Positions 34,134 to 46,303 of a stretch of DNA of 64,000 nt are shown here, piece by piece. Positions within the stretch are counted from its first letter, which is position 1. Every line of letters begins with the position of its first letter. The position numbers and the translations under genes were made by a program. The DNA is from Cryptomeria japonica. Its lineage: Eukaryota > Streptophyta > Pinopsida > Cupressales > Cupressaceae. Under the pieces are notes generated by a model. That model worked only from the letters and a program-made list of their open reading frames with translations, was not told the origin of the DNA and made no database searches. Location of the stretch: contig NC_081405.1 in assembly GCF_030272615.1 (NCBI RefSeq), positions 161,142,694-161,206,693 on the forward strand. Reading direction: 5' to 3'.

Positions 34134-36845
34134 ATGTCGAACAGGAAGAGGGGTAGGAAACCTGAATGTGGGGAAGGCCAGGAGAGGCCAACAAAAAGCA
34201 GAACGTTGTCTTCGTACTTTGGCATTGGAAAAGATTGTGGTACTGGTGAAAATCAGGAAGGTACATCATCACAAGTACAAGTACAAAATTTGCCACCTGC
34301 ACCACATGTTGAAGATGGCGGCGAACTTGATATCTCAGATCAAGATGATCTTGAAGAAGATTATCTGGTAGATACCCAAGTTAGCCAGAATGATATAATC
34401 GACTTGGGTGATAATTCCATTGATGATAATGCACGGAAGGGGAAAAGAAAAGCCATATCGAAAAATGGTGAACCATAATCAAAAAAGGATTGGGAGTGGG
34501 ATATGTCAGTCAGGAATTTTCAAATTAATTGGGCATCGAAATATCCATTCATTGAACCAGTGGAGAATCCAATTGAAGGCGAGCCTCCAATAGAATGCAG
34601 GTGTAAGATTTGCACTTGGAAAAATAAGAAGGAAATTAGGTTGCAGCTAAAATTTGACACCACAGAAAAGCATATGGGTAAAGTTTATGAAAAACAAATG
34701 ATAGATGGGGTTGAAAAATCAGTGATAAGATGGAAAACAAAGAATGAATGTAAGCATGTGAGGAATGCCGAAGAGTATTATTTTCATGAGAAATTACAGA
34801 TGAAGCCTGCTGAAGTTAAAGGTTCTATTGAAGTTGTTTTTGGAAAAGCAATGCAAATAGAACAACTGGGAAAAGTTGTTCAGTTAAGCGTTGTTTTTCA
34901 TATTTTGAGTAGAGGGCGTGCTATGACAGATTTCCCATCAACTAGTGGTTTATTACACTTTTTGAAAGTTCCTAACTATCCTAATAGACACTGGTCAGTA
35001 AACAGTGGATGGGAATGGGCAAGTTGTCTTGCTGAGGTTGAAATAGAAGATGTACAGGAAAAAATAAGAGAGTCAAACTTCATTGCATTTTCTTTAGATG
35101 AAGTTACGACAGTAGACAATACTTCATGGGTATGCATGCATGTTTATACTGTAGAGAATCATACTCGCCAACCTCATCTACTATCTGTTGCTAAAATGAA
35201 GGAGAGTGCGACAGCGGAAAATTTATTTCAACTAGTAAAGAGAAGTTTAATTGAATATCGAGGTATGGATGGCATGATGGTAGCCAAAAAATTGGTTTGT
35301 GTTGGAGCAGATGGAGCTTCAGTAATGCAAGGTCACAGGAACGGTCTTTGTACAAAGATTGAAACTTCATTTGCACCGTACATTACTGCAATTCACTGCA
35401 TGGCTCACAAAATGAATCTAGCTTTTGGAATTGTGAGCAAGTTTGCTTCGGTTAAAAAAATTGAAATTTTAATCAGAGAGCTCTACTCACACTTCTGTCA
35501 AAGTCCCAAGCGATTTAAGGAATTTCAACACTTTGCTGATGGATTAATTGATGGGAACAAGCTTCTCAAGGATAATGATACCAGATGGATCTCTTTGGAT
35601 GGTCTAGCGCATCGAGTGTTTTCAGAATATCCATCCTTGATTGGACTATTTCACATAACTCGCAATGAATTAGATCAACCGAAATTTCCTGAACTTCTTG
35701 GTAGGTTAAGTAATTTAGAGACACTCTTAACTTTAGCAGCTCTTCTGCCCATGCTAGAGGAAATGAGGAATATTATGAAGGCTGCCCAAAAAAGAGCTCT
35801 GTATATTGCAGAATATGCTACGCTGCGTAAGATGACATGCATGACCCTCGACAATCTCTATCGAAATGAACCAACACTATTTGATGAAAAATTTGTTAAG
35901 TGACAGACACTCACAGATTTGAACAATCCTGATAACTTTTTACAAATCAGTGCAGACGAGGAGGTATGTGTCAATGTATGGGGAGTTGAGATACCAATGC
36001 ACTTCTATGCCACGGTTGACCCCGAGGAACCAGGAAAGCACCCTAGGAAGAAACTAGCAAGAGTTACAAAGGAAGATTTCGACAAGATTGTTGAGACTGT
36101 AACTACTTCTGTGAAGAAAATTGCATATGATCTTTCCTCTGAAATTAGAAGTAGATTCCCTCCTGACAACCTACTCGAAGCCATGTCTATTGTGTTTCCT
36201 CATTATTGGAGCCTCAACAGTGCATCTGATTTTTGAATTAAGCTACTGACTTTGATAAAACAATTTTGCACATCCAGAGAATTGACTGGAGTAACTATAA
36301 ATGGAATATTAGACGAAACTCATCTTCGAGAGAAATCATCTCATTTTGCATACACTATGAAACAACAATATGCCAAAATGGAGAACCCCTGCGAAGAGGG
36401 ATCAGTAACAAGGGTTTGGAAATATATAGCTGAGAACGCATCCTTGTGTGATTCAATGCCAGAATATGTGAAGCTTGTTGATTTATGTCTTACCATGATA
36501 TTGGGTTCGGTGGAAGATGAGAGAGTTTTCAATGCTTTGGGGTTCCTAAAATCAAAGCTAAGAAACAAACTAGACAAAAATTTGGAAAATTGCTTGAGGC
36601 TCTATACATCTAGGTATGATGTCCATACTTTTCCTTACGATAGGGCACTGCAAATCTGGAGGTCCAAATGTGAAAGAAGAGGTTTGGGCAACACTTCAAA
36701 CCAAAGTGCCAGTGGGACTAGTGGACCTATTGGTAGCATTGAGATGCTGTTCGACGAAGATATGCAAACTCAGTCTTAGAGTAAAGAAACCACAGACGAG
36801 AGTCAAGAAAGCACTGAATTTGATGAGGATGAATGGCAATTGTAA
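34134..36845 (+). pseudogene. hAT transposase (ZNF862/DUF4371-like clade)
   Basis: One continuous frame of 904 codons from MSNRKRGRKPE to ...EDEWQL, broken by four in-frame stops (TAA 34476, TGA 35901, TGA 36234, TAG 36777) and no frameshift. An acidic N-terminus is followed by a zinc-finger-like region with C155/C157/C160 and H180 (CRCKIC...TTEKHMGK). Next is the RNase H-like core with D322 (FSLDEVTT) and D393 (GADGASVMQG), then HCMAHKMNLA and NDTRWISLDG. The C-terminal dimerisation segment is SVEDERVFNALGFLKSKL, with E796. The order and motifs are those of hAT transposases, and the 'TLEKH'-type finger suggests the ZNF862-like group. Each stop can be read as a C-to-T change. It is the first gene of the element and converges on the large gene to its right. 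Confidence 0.88.
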
Positions 36846-37882
36846 GAGTTTGGTATTTATTAATCTTATTACTGTATCTCATCATTCATATTACAAAAGC
36901 ATATTATTTTTTGCAATTAGAATTTAATATTGATTTGTAATTTTATTTTTCAACTTTCTATTTCCAGATTTAAAATAGCATAATAAAAAAAAACCATAAT
37001 GTGTTTATTGATACAGAGATGTTTATTGTTTATTTATACATGTTTGAGTCTCAAATCTGTGTGATATATTTCAGAACCATATGATAAATTTCATTCAATA
37101 GTAATACACATGTCGAGAACTTAGATTTTCATTAATTCTTTCAAAATATAGCCATATGATACATTTCATTCAATAGTAATACACCAATCTGTGTGATTCT
37201 ACATGCCAATTGCAAAAGTGAATACAAAGTTTCAGAACCCTTTGCAAATGACCCTGAATTCCCTTTTATAGAAACAAGAGAGCAACAACAACTCCTGTGT
37301 GATTCTCCAATGTCCATGCAAAAGTGAATACAAAGTTTCAGAACCCTTTGCAAAATTGCAAATGACCCTGAATTCCCTTTTATAGAAACAAGGGAGCAAC
37401 AACAGCTTCAGGTCGAATTGCAAGTTTGCAACATGTGAACACTGAACATCAAAATCACAAACTCAGCACATATTTATATGGCTATAACAGGTCGTATTAG
37501 CAATTTAACATCTGCTACATGTTTGATGTCTCCTATTCAAAAAACAGAGTTCAAAATTAAATATTAATTCACGCCATGAGTCATGACAAATTAAACATAG
37601 ATACTAGCTATAAGAGTGCCTAAAACCTACTAATCAGAAATAGAGAAATGCATAAATGTTAAAGCAAGGGAGAATTTGAGAATACAAATTTACTGGCTGA
37701 AGTTTTGTAGTGTGCATCATAGATACATAGGCTGGATTAGCAAAATAGCAATAGCGAGTGCTGTTTTTTTCCTATTCATAAATTAGATTCATAGGCTGGA
37801 TTAGCAAAATAGCAAATAGGAAAAAAAAAACCCTTGAAATTAAGAATAAAAGAAGAAAATTGTGCAATACATACTATGATTC
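36846..37882. other. Convergent 3' region between transposase and large gene
   Basis: No gene. At 37211-37401 a unit starting TGCAAAAGTGAATACAAAG is duplicated (107-bp period). Smaller repeats include ATTTCATTCAATAGTAATACAC (37090, 37165) and CATAGGCTGGATTAGCAAAATAGC (37724, 37790). It probably carries both 3' ends. Confidence 0.5.
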
Positions 37883-40800
37883 TTAAGAATTCTGTGCCAG
37901 TTTTTGTAGGGTGCTCCACTTTTCATCTGATGGAAGGTCAATATTATGTAAACTATGGAAAGTCAACTCCAACTTCGTCAACATTCCATATTTAGAAGAT
38001 TTACTTGACATCACTGTATCATCCAATAGCGAATTTAGAGTTGTAAATGGTTGGATGAATTCCAGAAAGCTTTTGGGAGTTGTGTCCTTTGAAAGCAAGT
38101 CTAAATCAGACTTCATTTTTTTCTCCATGATTTCTTTGTAAGCTTTTTCTCCAATGAATTTATTTTCTGTGTCAACAGGCTTAGGCAAACCAAGTTTAAT
38201 CAAATTATTTTTCTTTTCTTGCAACTTCATTATCTTTTATCCACAACTGTCCATAACTTCTGATGTTTCCCTTAGCTTCTGGCATTTTTGAATGATAGAT
38301 GATGTCTTAACTTTGGCATCAATGTAGCTCTTAATTCCCTTAGATGCCAAGTAGCTGTCACTGGAACTGTAGACTACTTTCAGAATCTTTTTTGCCATTT
38401 CCTCTTTTGAATAAACATGTGTGCTCTTCTCATAGTGCCGTTTGATTTTTATAAAAATTTGTCTCATACTTTCAGTCAATTGAAACCATTCACACAACTT
38501 CTCACTCCTCTGCATTATTTCCCGCCAAATGTTTTCTTGTATATACTTCGTTGTATTTTTCATATTATCTTTGAATCTATCATCCAAAGTTTTTATTTTA
38601 TCATTTGCATTGTGCAGGTCTTCTTTCATTTGTGCACATTTTTTTCTTTCTTCCTCTACTTCCTCTTGCAAATGTTTTTCTTTTTCCTTCCCATGATCCA
38701 ATAGGTCCTGTAATTTTTTCATTTCGGTGGCAGCAGACTCATAACTTCTGTATAATTTTTGAAAACTGGCTTTTTCCTCAACAATTTTTTTACTGCTTTT
38801 AGCCAGTTTTTCTGTCAGGTCCTTCAATTCTGCATCCTTCTTGTCCTGCTCTGCAATTTCTACTGCAGAGCCCGAATTTTTTATCCTTTTCTATAATTCA
38901 TTGCACTTGCTATCTGCTGCTTTCCTCCTTGATTTTTCATTTTCCAGGTCTACCTGTAACTTTTCTATTTGTTTCTCCAGTTTATTTTTTTCTCTCTCCA
39001 CCTTTAGCAGTGAAGTGTAGACCACTTCGTTAGTCCTTTTTGACACACTAATTTTGTCCACATTATGTACTTTGGAAAAATCCATTTGGAGGGTGCTAAC
39101 TTGAAATTGAGAGGGATCTATCTGACTGTGTGGTGGATTTTTATCTTTAGATGTGTCCGAGGGCATAACAACCATGAACTCCATCATATCTTTCTGTGGG
39201 TCATATGTTGGAAATACCCTATTCCTTGCAGGTTGTTCATTTACAACTTCAAACACGGAATTCCTATGAAATGCTTTCTTTTTTTCTTTATTTGTTTTTG
39301 TTGTGTGTTCATATTTTTCATAGTAATCACGAAATTGAAAATCTGGGCTTGCTGAAGCAATTGAATGTTTGAAAGGTGACATAGGAATACCATAGGCTCT
39401 AGTTCCACTTATTCCTGTGGTTTTAACTAATGCTTGACCAGGATTAGGATTACCAACAACAGTTCCTGATGCTGTCCCACTCCCACTGACACTTTCATGT
39501 GTAGTTTTCATAGTCTTTTGAGGTGTGTGATCTGAAGCTGCAAATGATTGATTTGTAGTGTCAGTGGCACTTGATATAGGATTCTCAATAGTATGAGATT
39601 GAGTATCTACCTCTAGTGGCCTCTTGCGAGAGATATTTTGTTGTTGCCCTTGTCCAACACCAAGACAACTAGTATTAGTAGTAGTACCCATGCCAACATC
39701 ACCAATCACAGTGGCACTTGACTGAACAATAATAGGAATACTATCCCCAGATTCCCCACCAGTGGCAGTGACACTTGATTCACCACCAATGGGAATACCA
39801 TGATGTGGTGGTGGTTGTGGATTTGAACTTGAAACAAATGTAGGTGGATTCTGAGGGTAATGAGTAGTACCTATCGGTGATGAATCTGAAAAATCAAGTC
39901 CAATGACTGGTTTATAAGGACCTTTTGATTTTGACCCACCAATCATAGCGATACTTGACTGAACAATAATAGGAATACTATCCCCAGATTCCCCACTAGT
40001 GGTAGTGGCACTTGATTCACCACCAATGGGAATACCATGATGTGGTGGTGGTTGTGGATTTGAACCAGAAACAAATGTAGGTGGACCCTGAGGGTAATGA
40101 GTAGTACCTATCCCTGATGAATCTGAAGAATCAAGTCCAATGACTAGTTTATAAGGACCTTTTGATTTTGGTTGTGATGGAAGTTGTACCTAAAGTGGAT
40201 ACCAAATGCCCTCTCCTCTGGGACCTAGACCACCACCTTCAAAACCCATTTTTTCCACAAGGTTTGCCCCTTTGCTATATTTGTCTTTCATGGACTCACT
40301 GACTCCACCTAATATTTTAGGCACTGTAGTAGTTGTTGGAGGGGGCTCAACGACAACCTCATGCTCATCATCATAACCTTCAGTCCCACCATGCTCCATA
40401 TCCCACAATTTTCTAAACTCGTCATCCTCGTCGATGCTCTCAAATTCTGCACTTGTCTTTGGTTCACCGAGATTCCTCCTCATAGTCCAAAAATCATTTA
40501 TTTTGGTTTGAGTCCAGCAATTCTCTTTACATTCATGCATAATTGATTTGGGAATAGTTTTCTTAGATGGATTAGCAGATTTTATGTAGAAATTGTAGGA
40601 CCTCCTGTTTTGGATGCCCTCATTGCCGTGGCCCTCCATAATTTGTGATGAAATTTCTTCATTTGAAATGTTATTGTTAGCTGCAATTTTCTCCATCTCT
40701 TTTTTAACCTCATCCCAAGAGTCCTTGTTTCTAAGCTTTTCTAGCAATGGTTTACTTTCATGTTGACATAACACTGAAGAGTTCCCATTTTTCTTAAGCC

Positions 40801-42190
40801 TTGCTTGAACTACACCGATTGGATCATACTGCTAGAGACCCTCGTCACCAAAGTTAAAAACTATCAAGAAATCATGTGCCATAATGAATGCTTTTCTCTC
40901 AAATGTGAACCCTCCACATGAGAAAGGCAAGGAAGGAAATATGCTCTTCTTTTGTTGACCATGGAAGTGCCTATCTGTGCTCTCCAATTGCCGTACATAC
41001 TCTAATGCAAATACCCTCTCTGTCACATGTATTGGAAGTCTGTATGGTTTTACTGCCAATCCGTAAAACCTTAACATAGTGAATTCTTCCATGAAGAACC
41101 AGTCAGCCAATTCTATTTGACTTCCGAGTTGAATGCAATCTCTACAAGACATAGGCAACCTAGGCATTGGAGTGCTTGTAATTTCATTATACATTGGTGC
41201 CAAAAAGAAGTCTACAAAATGGTTGTAGTTCTTTCTGTTATCATGCATCCTTATCTTTGGGCTCCAATCATATATTGGACAGTCTATTCTCTTCCCAGTC
41301 TTCTCATCAATCTTATAGCTCACAATTTGAAGCTTGTTGGTCTCAAATATTGCATGATACTTGGATAGAAGGAGATAGCACAAGTAGGATGAGAACCTAA
41401 ATGTCTTACAGGAACCTTTTTTGATCATAAGTAATTGTTTTTGCATGGATTTTACAATGTGATCAATAAAATTATATCTTACTGGCTGACTTGCACAATG
41501 GATATTATAAATCATTTCAAGAAGGCTTGCACCCACTTCCCTATCATTTTCCAATCCCAGGCAAAACGACAGCAAGGAAATACTGTCCTCAACCCATGGA
41601 ACACAAATTTTAGAATCATAAGGAGGCTTATGATTCTGATCCAACACAATACCAGTACCAATCTTTATTAGACCTTTGATAAATGAATCTCTGCGACTTG
41701 GATCGAGACTCTCATAATTCCCTGCCAGCTTTTCAAGGTCAATTTGGATGTTTGAATTTTGGGCTTCAAATTCTAGGTTCAACAAACGAGCAAATTCTCC
41801 CTTGTTTATGGATAGAATTTCCTCTTTTGTATTTTTATTGACAATTGCTTTTTTATCTTCATCATAATTTTTGGCACAGACCATGACAAAATCAGGGCAA
41901 GGGAATACTTCAGGTAACACCATGCTTCCCAATCCAACATCCCACGATGCGATTTTATTTGTTATTTTTTGTAACATTGGGTTGAAAACAGAAAATTTTT
42001 CCCTGGATGCATCTGCCACCTTACTAGACAATGTATATCTAATATCTATGATACACTTTTCACCATGGATAGCAGGGTCATAAATATCATGGTATTCATC
42101 AATGAAACCTGGTGTTTTAACCAGTTCGGTTAGGTACATTTTGTTTTTCACTTGGCTTCTTGTTGAACTACTGCTTCCCGTTTTCCCCAT
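37883..42190 (-). pseudogene. Large hAT-borne gene: gag-like N-terminus, G-patch, Pro/Ser repeats, coiled coil
   Basis: A single minus-strand frame of 1,436 codons starts at ATG 42190 and is interrupted by only four in-frame stops (three TAG, one TAA). There is no frameshift over 4.3 kb. Residues 1-450 are a helical domain (LSINKGEFARLLNLEFE, PYDSKICVPWVEDSISLL, FRFSSYLCYLLLSKYHA) reminiscent of the 'putative plant transposon protein' family. Residues about 640-662 match a G-patch (LVEKMGFEGGGLGPRGEGI). Residues about 670-830 are two 79-residue Pro/Gly/Ser-rich repeats. Residues about 1030-1300 are strongly charged with coiled-coil character. I do not recognise the whole protein. The G-patch suggests nucleic-acid binding. 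It converges on the transposase and diverges from the 44.4-kb gene across the repeat block. It may be a second element gene or a captured one. Confidence 0.75.
39709..40182 (-). repeat. 237-bp in-frame tandem duplication in the large hAT gene
   Basis: Two copies 237 bp (79 codons) apart: AGGACCTTTTGATTTTG at 39919 and 40156, CACCACCAATGGGAATACC at 39781 and 40018. The unit encodes a GPYKPVIGLD...PPPHHGIPIGGES segment. Its length keeps the frame. Confidence 0.9.
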
Positions 42191-42718
42191 CACTATTATT
42201 GTTAATAATTCAAAATAATGCTAGGCAGCTAGATAAAAACCTGAAAATGCTAACCCTCAAACTAGACCACGAGATTACCAAAAGCAAAAAAGGTGGGATG
42301 TAGGTGTTCTAGATTTTACCCGAAAATTGGAATTTCTATTTCACTAGATTGGCACAGACAGTCTCTGCTGCAACTTGCATTCCTCAATCTAGTAGTTGTT
42401 TCTGAATCTCCCTCGATTTACAGGTTTATCCAAGAAATGAAAGACGATTATGATTTACGAGTCTCTTATTTTGAAAACTCTAAAAAGTAGAAAAGTAAAA
42501 CCTAAAGGGCAAAATATCAAGAATCATGTTGTAATTTTATTAATTACTATTAATAACTATTCGATGTTGAAGGACAAAACATTCATTACTTCAGTAGAGG
42601 GCATTAAGAATCATGTTGTAATTTTATTAATTATTATTAATTATTCGATGTCAAAGGACAAAACATTCAATACTTCAGTATAAATTCTGAATTTCTAAGG
42701 ACATTAAATGTAATACGT
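42191..42718 (-). promoter_or_regulatory. Upstream region of the large hAT gene with an 87-bp duplication
   Basis: No coding content. At 42519-42680 a unit beginning AAGAATCATGTTGTAATTTT is duplicated (87-bp period). This is the leader/promoter side of the minus-strand gene that starts at 42190. Confidence 0.5.
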
Positions 42719-43790
42719 TCAATTCCGGACGAAGTTCTCCCAAATGTGTTCACTTCCCACATTCGGGCCAAAATCCACTTTAAGCCGTTGATCTTTGCTC
42801 ATCCAACGGACGAGGGACCAAGGTACTTGTTGTGACTTTACGAGTGAGTTTTTTAAGTATGTTTAATAATTTTAAACTTCTGTCCGAAAAAGTGCTTTAT
42901 AGTCTTACTTAAATTTAATTAAATTTAAAACATTTCAATTCTAGGCGACGTTCTCCCAAATGTGTTCACTTCCCACATTCGGGCCGAAATCCACCCTAAG
43001 CCATTGATCTTTGCTCATCCAATGAATGATGGTACCTGTTGTCAGTTGTCATGGGTCCCATCACTTCTGCCAGTTTTCAGGCACGTCACCATACTCGTGT
43101 CACTTTTCCGGTTTGATTTTTAGTCTATTTAATCATTTTAAACCTCTGCCCGAAAAAAATCTTTATAGACTTAATTGTATTTAATTACATTTAAAATGTC
43201 CAATTCCGGGCGAAGTTCTCCCAAATGTGTTCACTTCTCACATTCAGGCCGAAATCCACCCTAGCCGTTGATCTTTGTTCATCCAACGATCGCGGGTCGA
43301 TCTTACCTGTTTTAAGATGTAGTGGGTCCCACGACTTCTGCCCTTTTTCTGGCACGTCACCATACTCTCGTCACTTTTCCAGTTTGATTTTTAGTCTATT
43401 TAATCATTTAAAAATTCTGCCCGAAAAAGAGATTTTTAGAATTAATTATATTTAATTAAATTTAAAATGTCCAATTCCGGGCGAAGTTCTCAGAAAGGTG
43501 TTCGCTTCCCACATTCAGGCCGAAATCCACCCTAGCTGTTGATCTTTGTTCATCCAACGGTCGATGGTACCTATTTTTTGATGCAGTGGGTCCCACGACT
43601 TCTGCCATTTTTTCTGGCACATCACCATACTCGTTACTTTTCTGGTCTATTTTTAAAGTCTACTAAATCATTTTAAAATTCCTCCCGAAAAAGAGATTTA
43701 TAGTCTATAGAGTCATAGACTATAAGTATTAAGTATAGACTTTCACTTAATTCTATTTAATTAAATTTAAAATGTTCAATTCCGGGCTTT
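42719..43790. repeat. Promoter-like tandem repeats between divergent hAT genes (four copies plus a stub)
   Basis: Copies start near 42719, 42934, 43200, 43469 and 43775 (partial), spaced 215-305 bp. Each opens with CAATTCCGGGCGAAGTTCTC and continues with ACATTCGGGCCGAAATCCAC, GCCGTTGATCTTTG.TCATCC and AACGG. Later it has CTGCCCGAAAAA and a TTTAATTAAATTTAAAA spacer. The block lies between the divergent starts at 42190 and 44426, and a further diverged copy lies upstream of the fourth gene. The position suggests shared control sequences; that is inference. Confidence 0.85.
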
Positions 43791-44425
43791 GGACAATAGT
43801 TTGAGATAACTATTAAAAATAATGTTAATATTATTTGTAAAAATTTTAAATTCAAAAATAGTATTAAACATGAAACTTAATTTCTAGAATAAAACAAATA
43901 ACTAAATAAAAATATAAATTTTGATCTGCAATTTGAAAGGTAAAAGTTTAATATTAAAAAGAAAACATTCAATATTAAATCTAAAATATTAATTTAACGT
44001 TTAACAAAATTCTTTGAAAATATGTTTACGATATATCATTTTCAAAAATAGTTTAAAAATATATATATAATTTCAACATAAATTTAGTCTATTAATTTAA
44101 AAAAATGTGCAACTGCAGTCCTCAACCTGTTAAGGCGAGAAAATTTGGAAAGTACAAATGCCAAGGTGGCGATTAATTGTTGCACAAGGAGTTGTCTATG
44201 GCATGCCGCACGAAAGGAGGAAGGGGAGGATGGCAAGAAATCTTTTTCGTGATCTCATGGCATTAATGTCTTATTGTGCACATTCATTACCCGACCTATA
44301 AGAGTTAAGACGGAGGCAGATTTTTTTACCTTTTCATCTGTGTACCACTTTTTGCTTTGAAGCAGCTACAAGTGCAGAACAAATCTGTAGTTCGTAGTTC
44401 GTAGAATCATACCTTCTGTAAGACA
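43791..44425 (+). promoter_or_regulatory. AT-rich spacer and promoter of the 44.4-kb gene
   Basis: AT-rich to 44100, then a GC-richer proximal region. CCTATAAGAG at about 44297 could be a TATA element 130 bp before the ATG. No gene is seen in it. Confidence 0.4.
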
Positions 44426-45127
44426 ATGGAGGCCAATTTCACACTTCGAATAGACAAGAAGTTGGTGCCCTTTTTGGGCAAAGTATCTGATAAATGAATG
44501 CAAGGACTATTTAGGTTTAAGGAGGAGAAGTTGTGGGCGGCAGCTCGACTGATGCTTGCGGAGGAGGTGGCACATATCAATCACCGATATCAAACTAACA
44601 TGGAGGTTTACTCTCTGATTATGGCGTGGGCCTGTGAATTCGAACCGGAGCTGGAAAAGGTAAAACTCACATTGGTCAAATTGATTGATGGGGAGTTTTT
44701 GATTAACCTAGATTCAATCTTGGAGTGGGTGGTGTCGGGAGTTGGCATTCAAATTATGGAAGGGGACTACCAGGAGGAATTGCTTCCTTTTATTCATGGC
44801 CCAGAGGATGAAATCAAATACCAGTGCCGTGAACGAGCCCGAGTGGGGTGGGAAGCGATGAAACTCTTTGTTAAATTAACGAGGGTGGATGAAGTCCTGA
44901 ATGCTTTGCATGTGGTGGCAAGGATGGAGGTTGGTAGGGCATTGAGAGATAGGGCTGAAGAAGGAAGGGCCATACAGCTACTGGCAAGCTTGGAGGGCGA
45001 CCCCGACTTCGGGTTCCTAAACTGCATTCCAAAAATGAAAGCTGAAGTGGCAAAAGGGAAAGCCAAAGCATCGACCTCTGAGGAGGGAAGGGACTGGGAG
45101 GACCAGGGGGATAGTGAGACTGAGTGA
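44426..45127 (+). pseudogene. Small hAT-borne gene of unknown function (233 codons)
   Basis: Starts MEANFTLRIDKKLVPFLGKV. One in-frame TGA precedes a long open stretch from 44498 to 45127. The protein is mixed helical with many charged residues (LWAAARLMLAEEVAHIN, RERARVGWEAMKLFVKL) and ends in a Lys- then Glu-rich tail (KGKAKASTSEEG...GDSETE). No family is recognised. Codon use and length look genuinely coding: 210 codons are uninterrupted in GC-richer DNA than the surroundings. It converges on the gene at 45736-46303. The TGA could come from CGA. Translation from the second ATG (44498) is an alternative. Confidence 0.65.
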
Positions 45128-45735
45128 GTGGCCTATCGACAATGAACTAGTTTTTTTGTCTGCTTGTTATAAGCTGTGGACAAATTTTGTATCTTGAAAC
45201 GTTTCAATTAATTGAATGAAAAAACCTTGACCGATAAACTTTTGTATCTTGCAACTTTTGAAATTTTGTATTTTGAATGACTATATAGTAATAGTATATT
45301 TATAAAATTATAATCAACCATAATCAATGTACAAATAATTAATGGAACGAATTGATTTTTTTTTTTTTATAGCATTACATAAAAAGATCATGGTATTAAA
45401 TTTATTTCCATTGTTTAACAAATAATTGAAATAACTTAGCCAGTAGCTCATATACAAAAAGCATTTGAAAGAAATTAATTAATAAAAATGAAATAGAATT
45501 ATAGAAAGCATTTTTATATCCATAAGAATGTAAGAGGCAAAGTGAAACAAACTAGAATTTGAAAAATTATCATTAAATTATTTATGCTTTTGAAATTTAC
45601 AATTTTTTTGTCAGAGACTTGAGTCCCCCAAAAACTTAAAAGCCAAAATGAGTGAGCCTCTGGCACTCAGCCTGTTAGGGTTCAAGGACATAGGAAAAAA
45701 AAACTACAGGTAGTAGAATTGTTTACAATTTTTCC
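45128..45735. other. Convergent AT-rich 3' region between the two small hAT genes
   Basis: No gene. AT-rich, with T and A runs near 45355-45370. It probably holds both 3' ends. Confidence 0.45.
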
Positions 45736-46303
45736 CTATGAATTTGACCCTCCTTCCATGTAGAATTCTTCAAACAGCATAAGCTGAGAGAATTCTTCAA
45801 GCCACATGTAGTTTGGAAAGTCATCCAGGAGGAACCATTTTTGGAGGAAGTCCCTGCCAATCCACGCCCATTTTCTGTGACGCGTCAGCTGCTCTGCATT
45901 CAGGTTTAGGAGAAATGGTTGCTTGGCCACTGGCAGTGTTTGGTCAGGGAGGAGAAGCTTGGATAAATCACTCGCCCAAGAGATCCCCACCCCTACTTCT
46001 GCAAGAACGACAAGAGTAATGTCGTCTTCGAGGAAGTCTTCCTTAAAAACCTTCCTCAACAACATCAACATATCCACCTTGTCTCCTCCCAAGTCTAGAA
46101 GAGATGCTAAGAAGTGGGATGTAATGTCCATGTTAACACGTTACCTATTTTCATTTCACAAAAATTCTCTACCCAGCACCATCCGCACAGCTTCATTGGT
46201 GAACGACCCAACCTCCTTGCAGACTGATTGAAGGGTTGGGTCTCTAACAGAGCCTAGAAAGGCCCTCTGCAGAAATGCTTCTCAAGCGGATGGGAGTGTC
46301 CAT
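45736..46303 (-). pseudogene. Second small hAT-borne gene of unknown function
   Basis: Minus-strand coding signal. The best stretch is 131 residues from MDITSHFLASLLDLGG (46131) to EEFYMEGGSNS. It is preceded in the same frame by LGSVRDPTLQSVCKEVGSFT and AVRMVLGREF, separated by two stops. The ATG at 46303 (MDTPIRLRS) lies in another frame, so either the start is elsewhere or there is one frameshift. The product is Leu-, Trp- and Phe-rich (RKWAWIGRDFLQKWF) and of unknown family. A CTATAAA element near 46439 lies about 130 bp upstream. Confidence 0.55.

Noticed and set aside
34476-40834. Stop codons in the hAT genes as recoded codons or as sites repaired by U-to-C RNA editing
   Set aside because: U-to-C editing of TAA, TAG and TGA is known from organelles of some early plants, not from nuclear transposons, and the host SWIM gene here uses normal codons. 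Deamination decay is the simpler reading.
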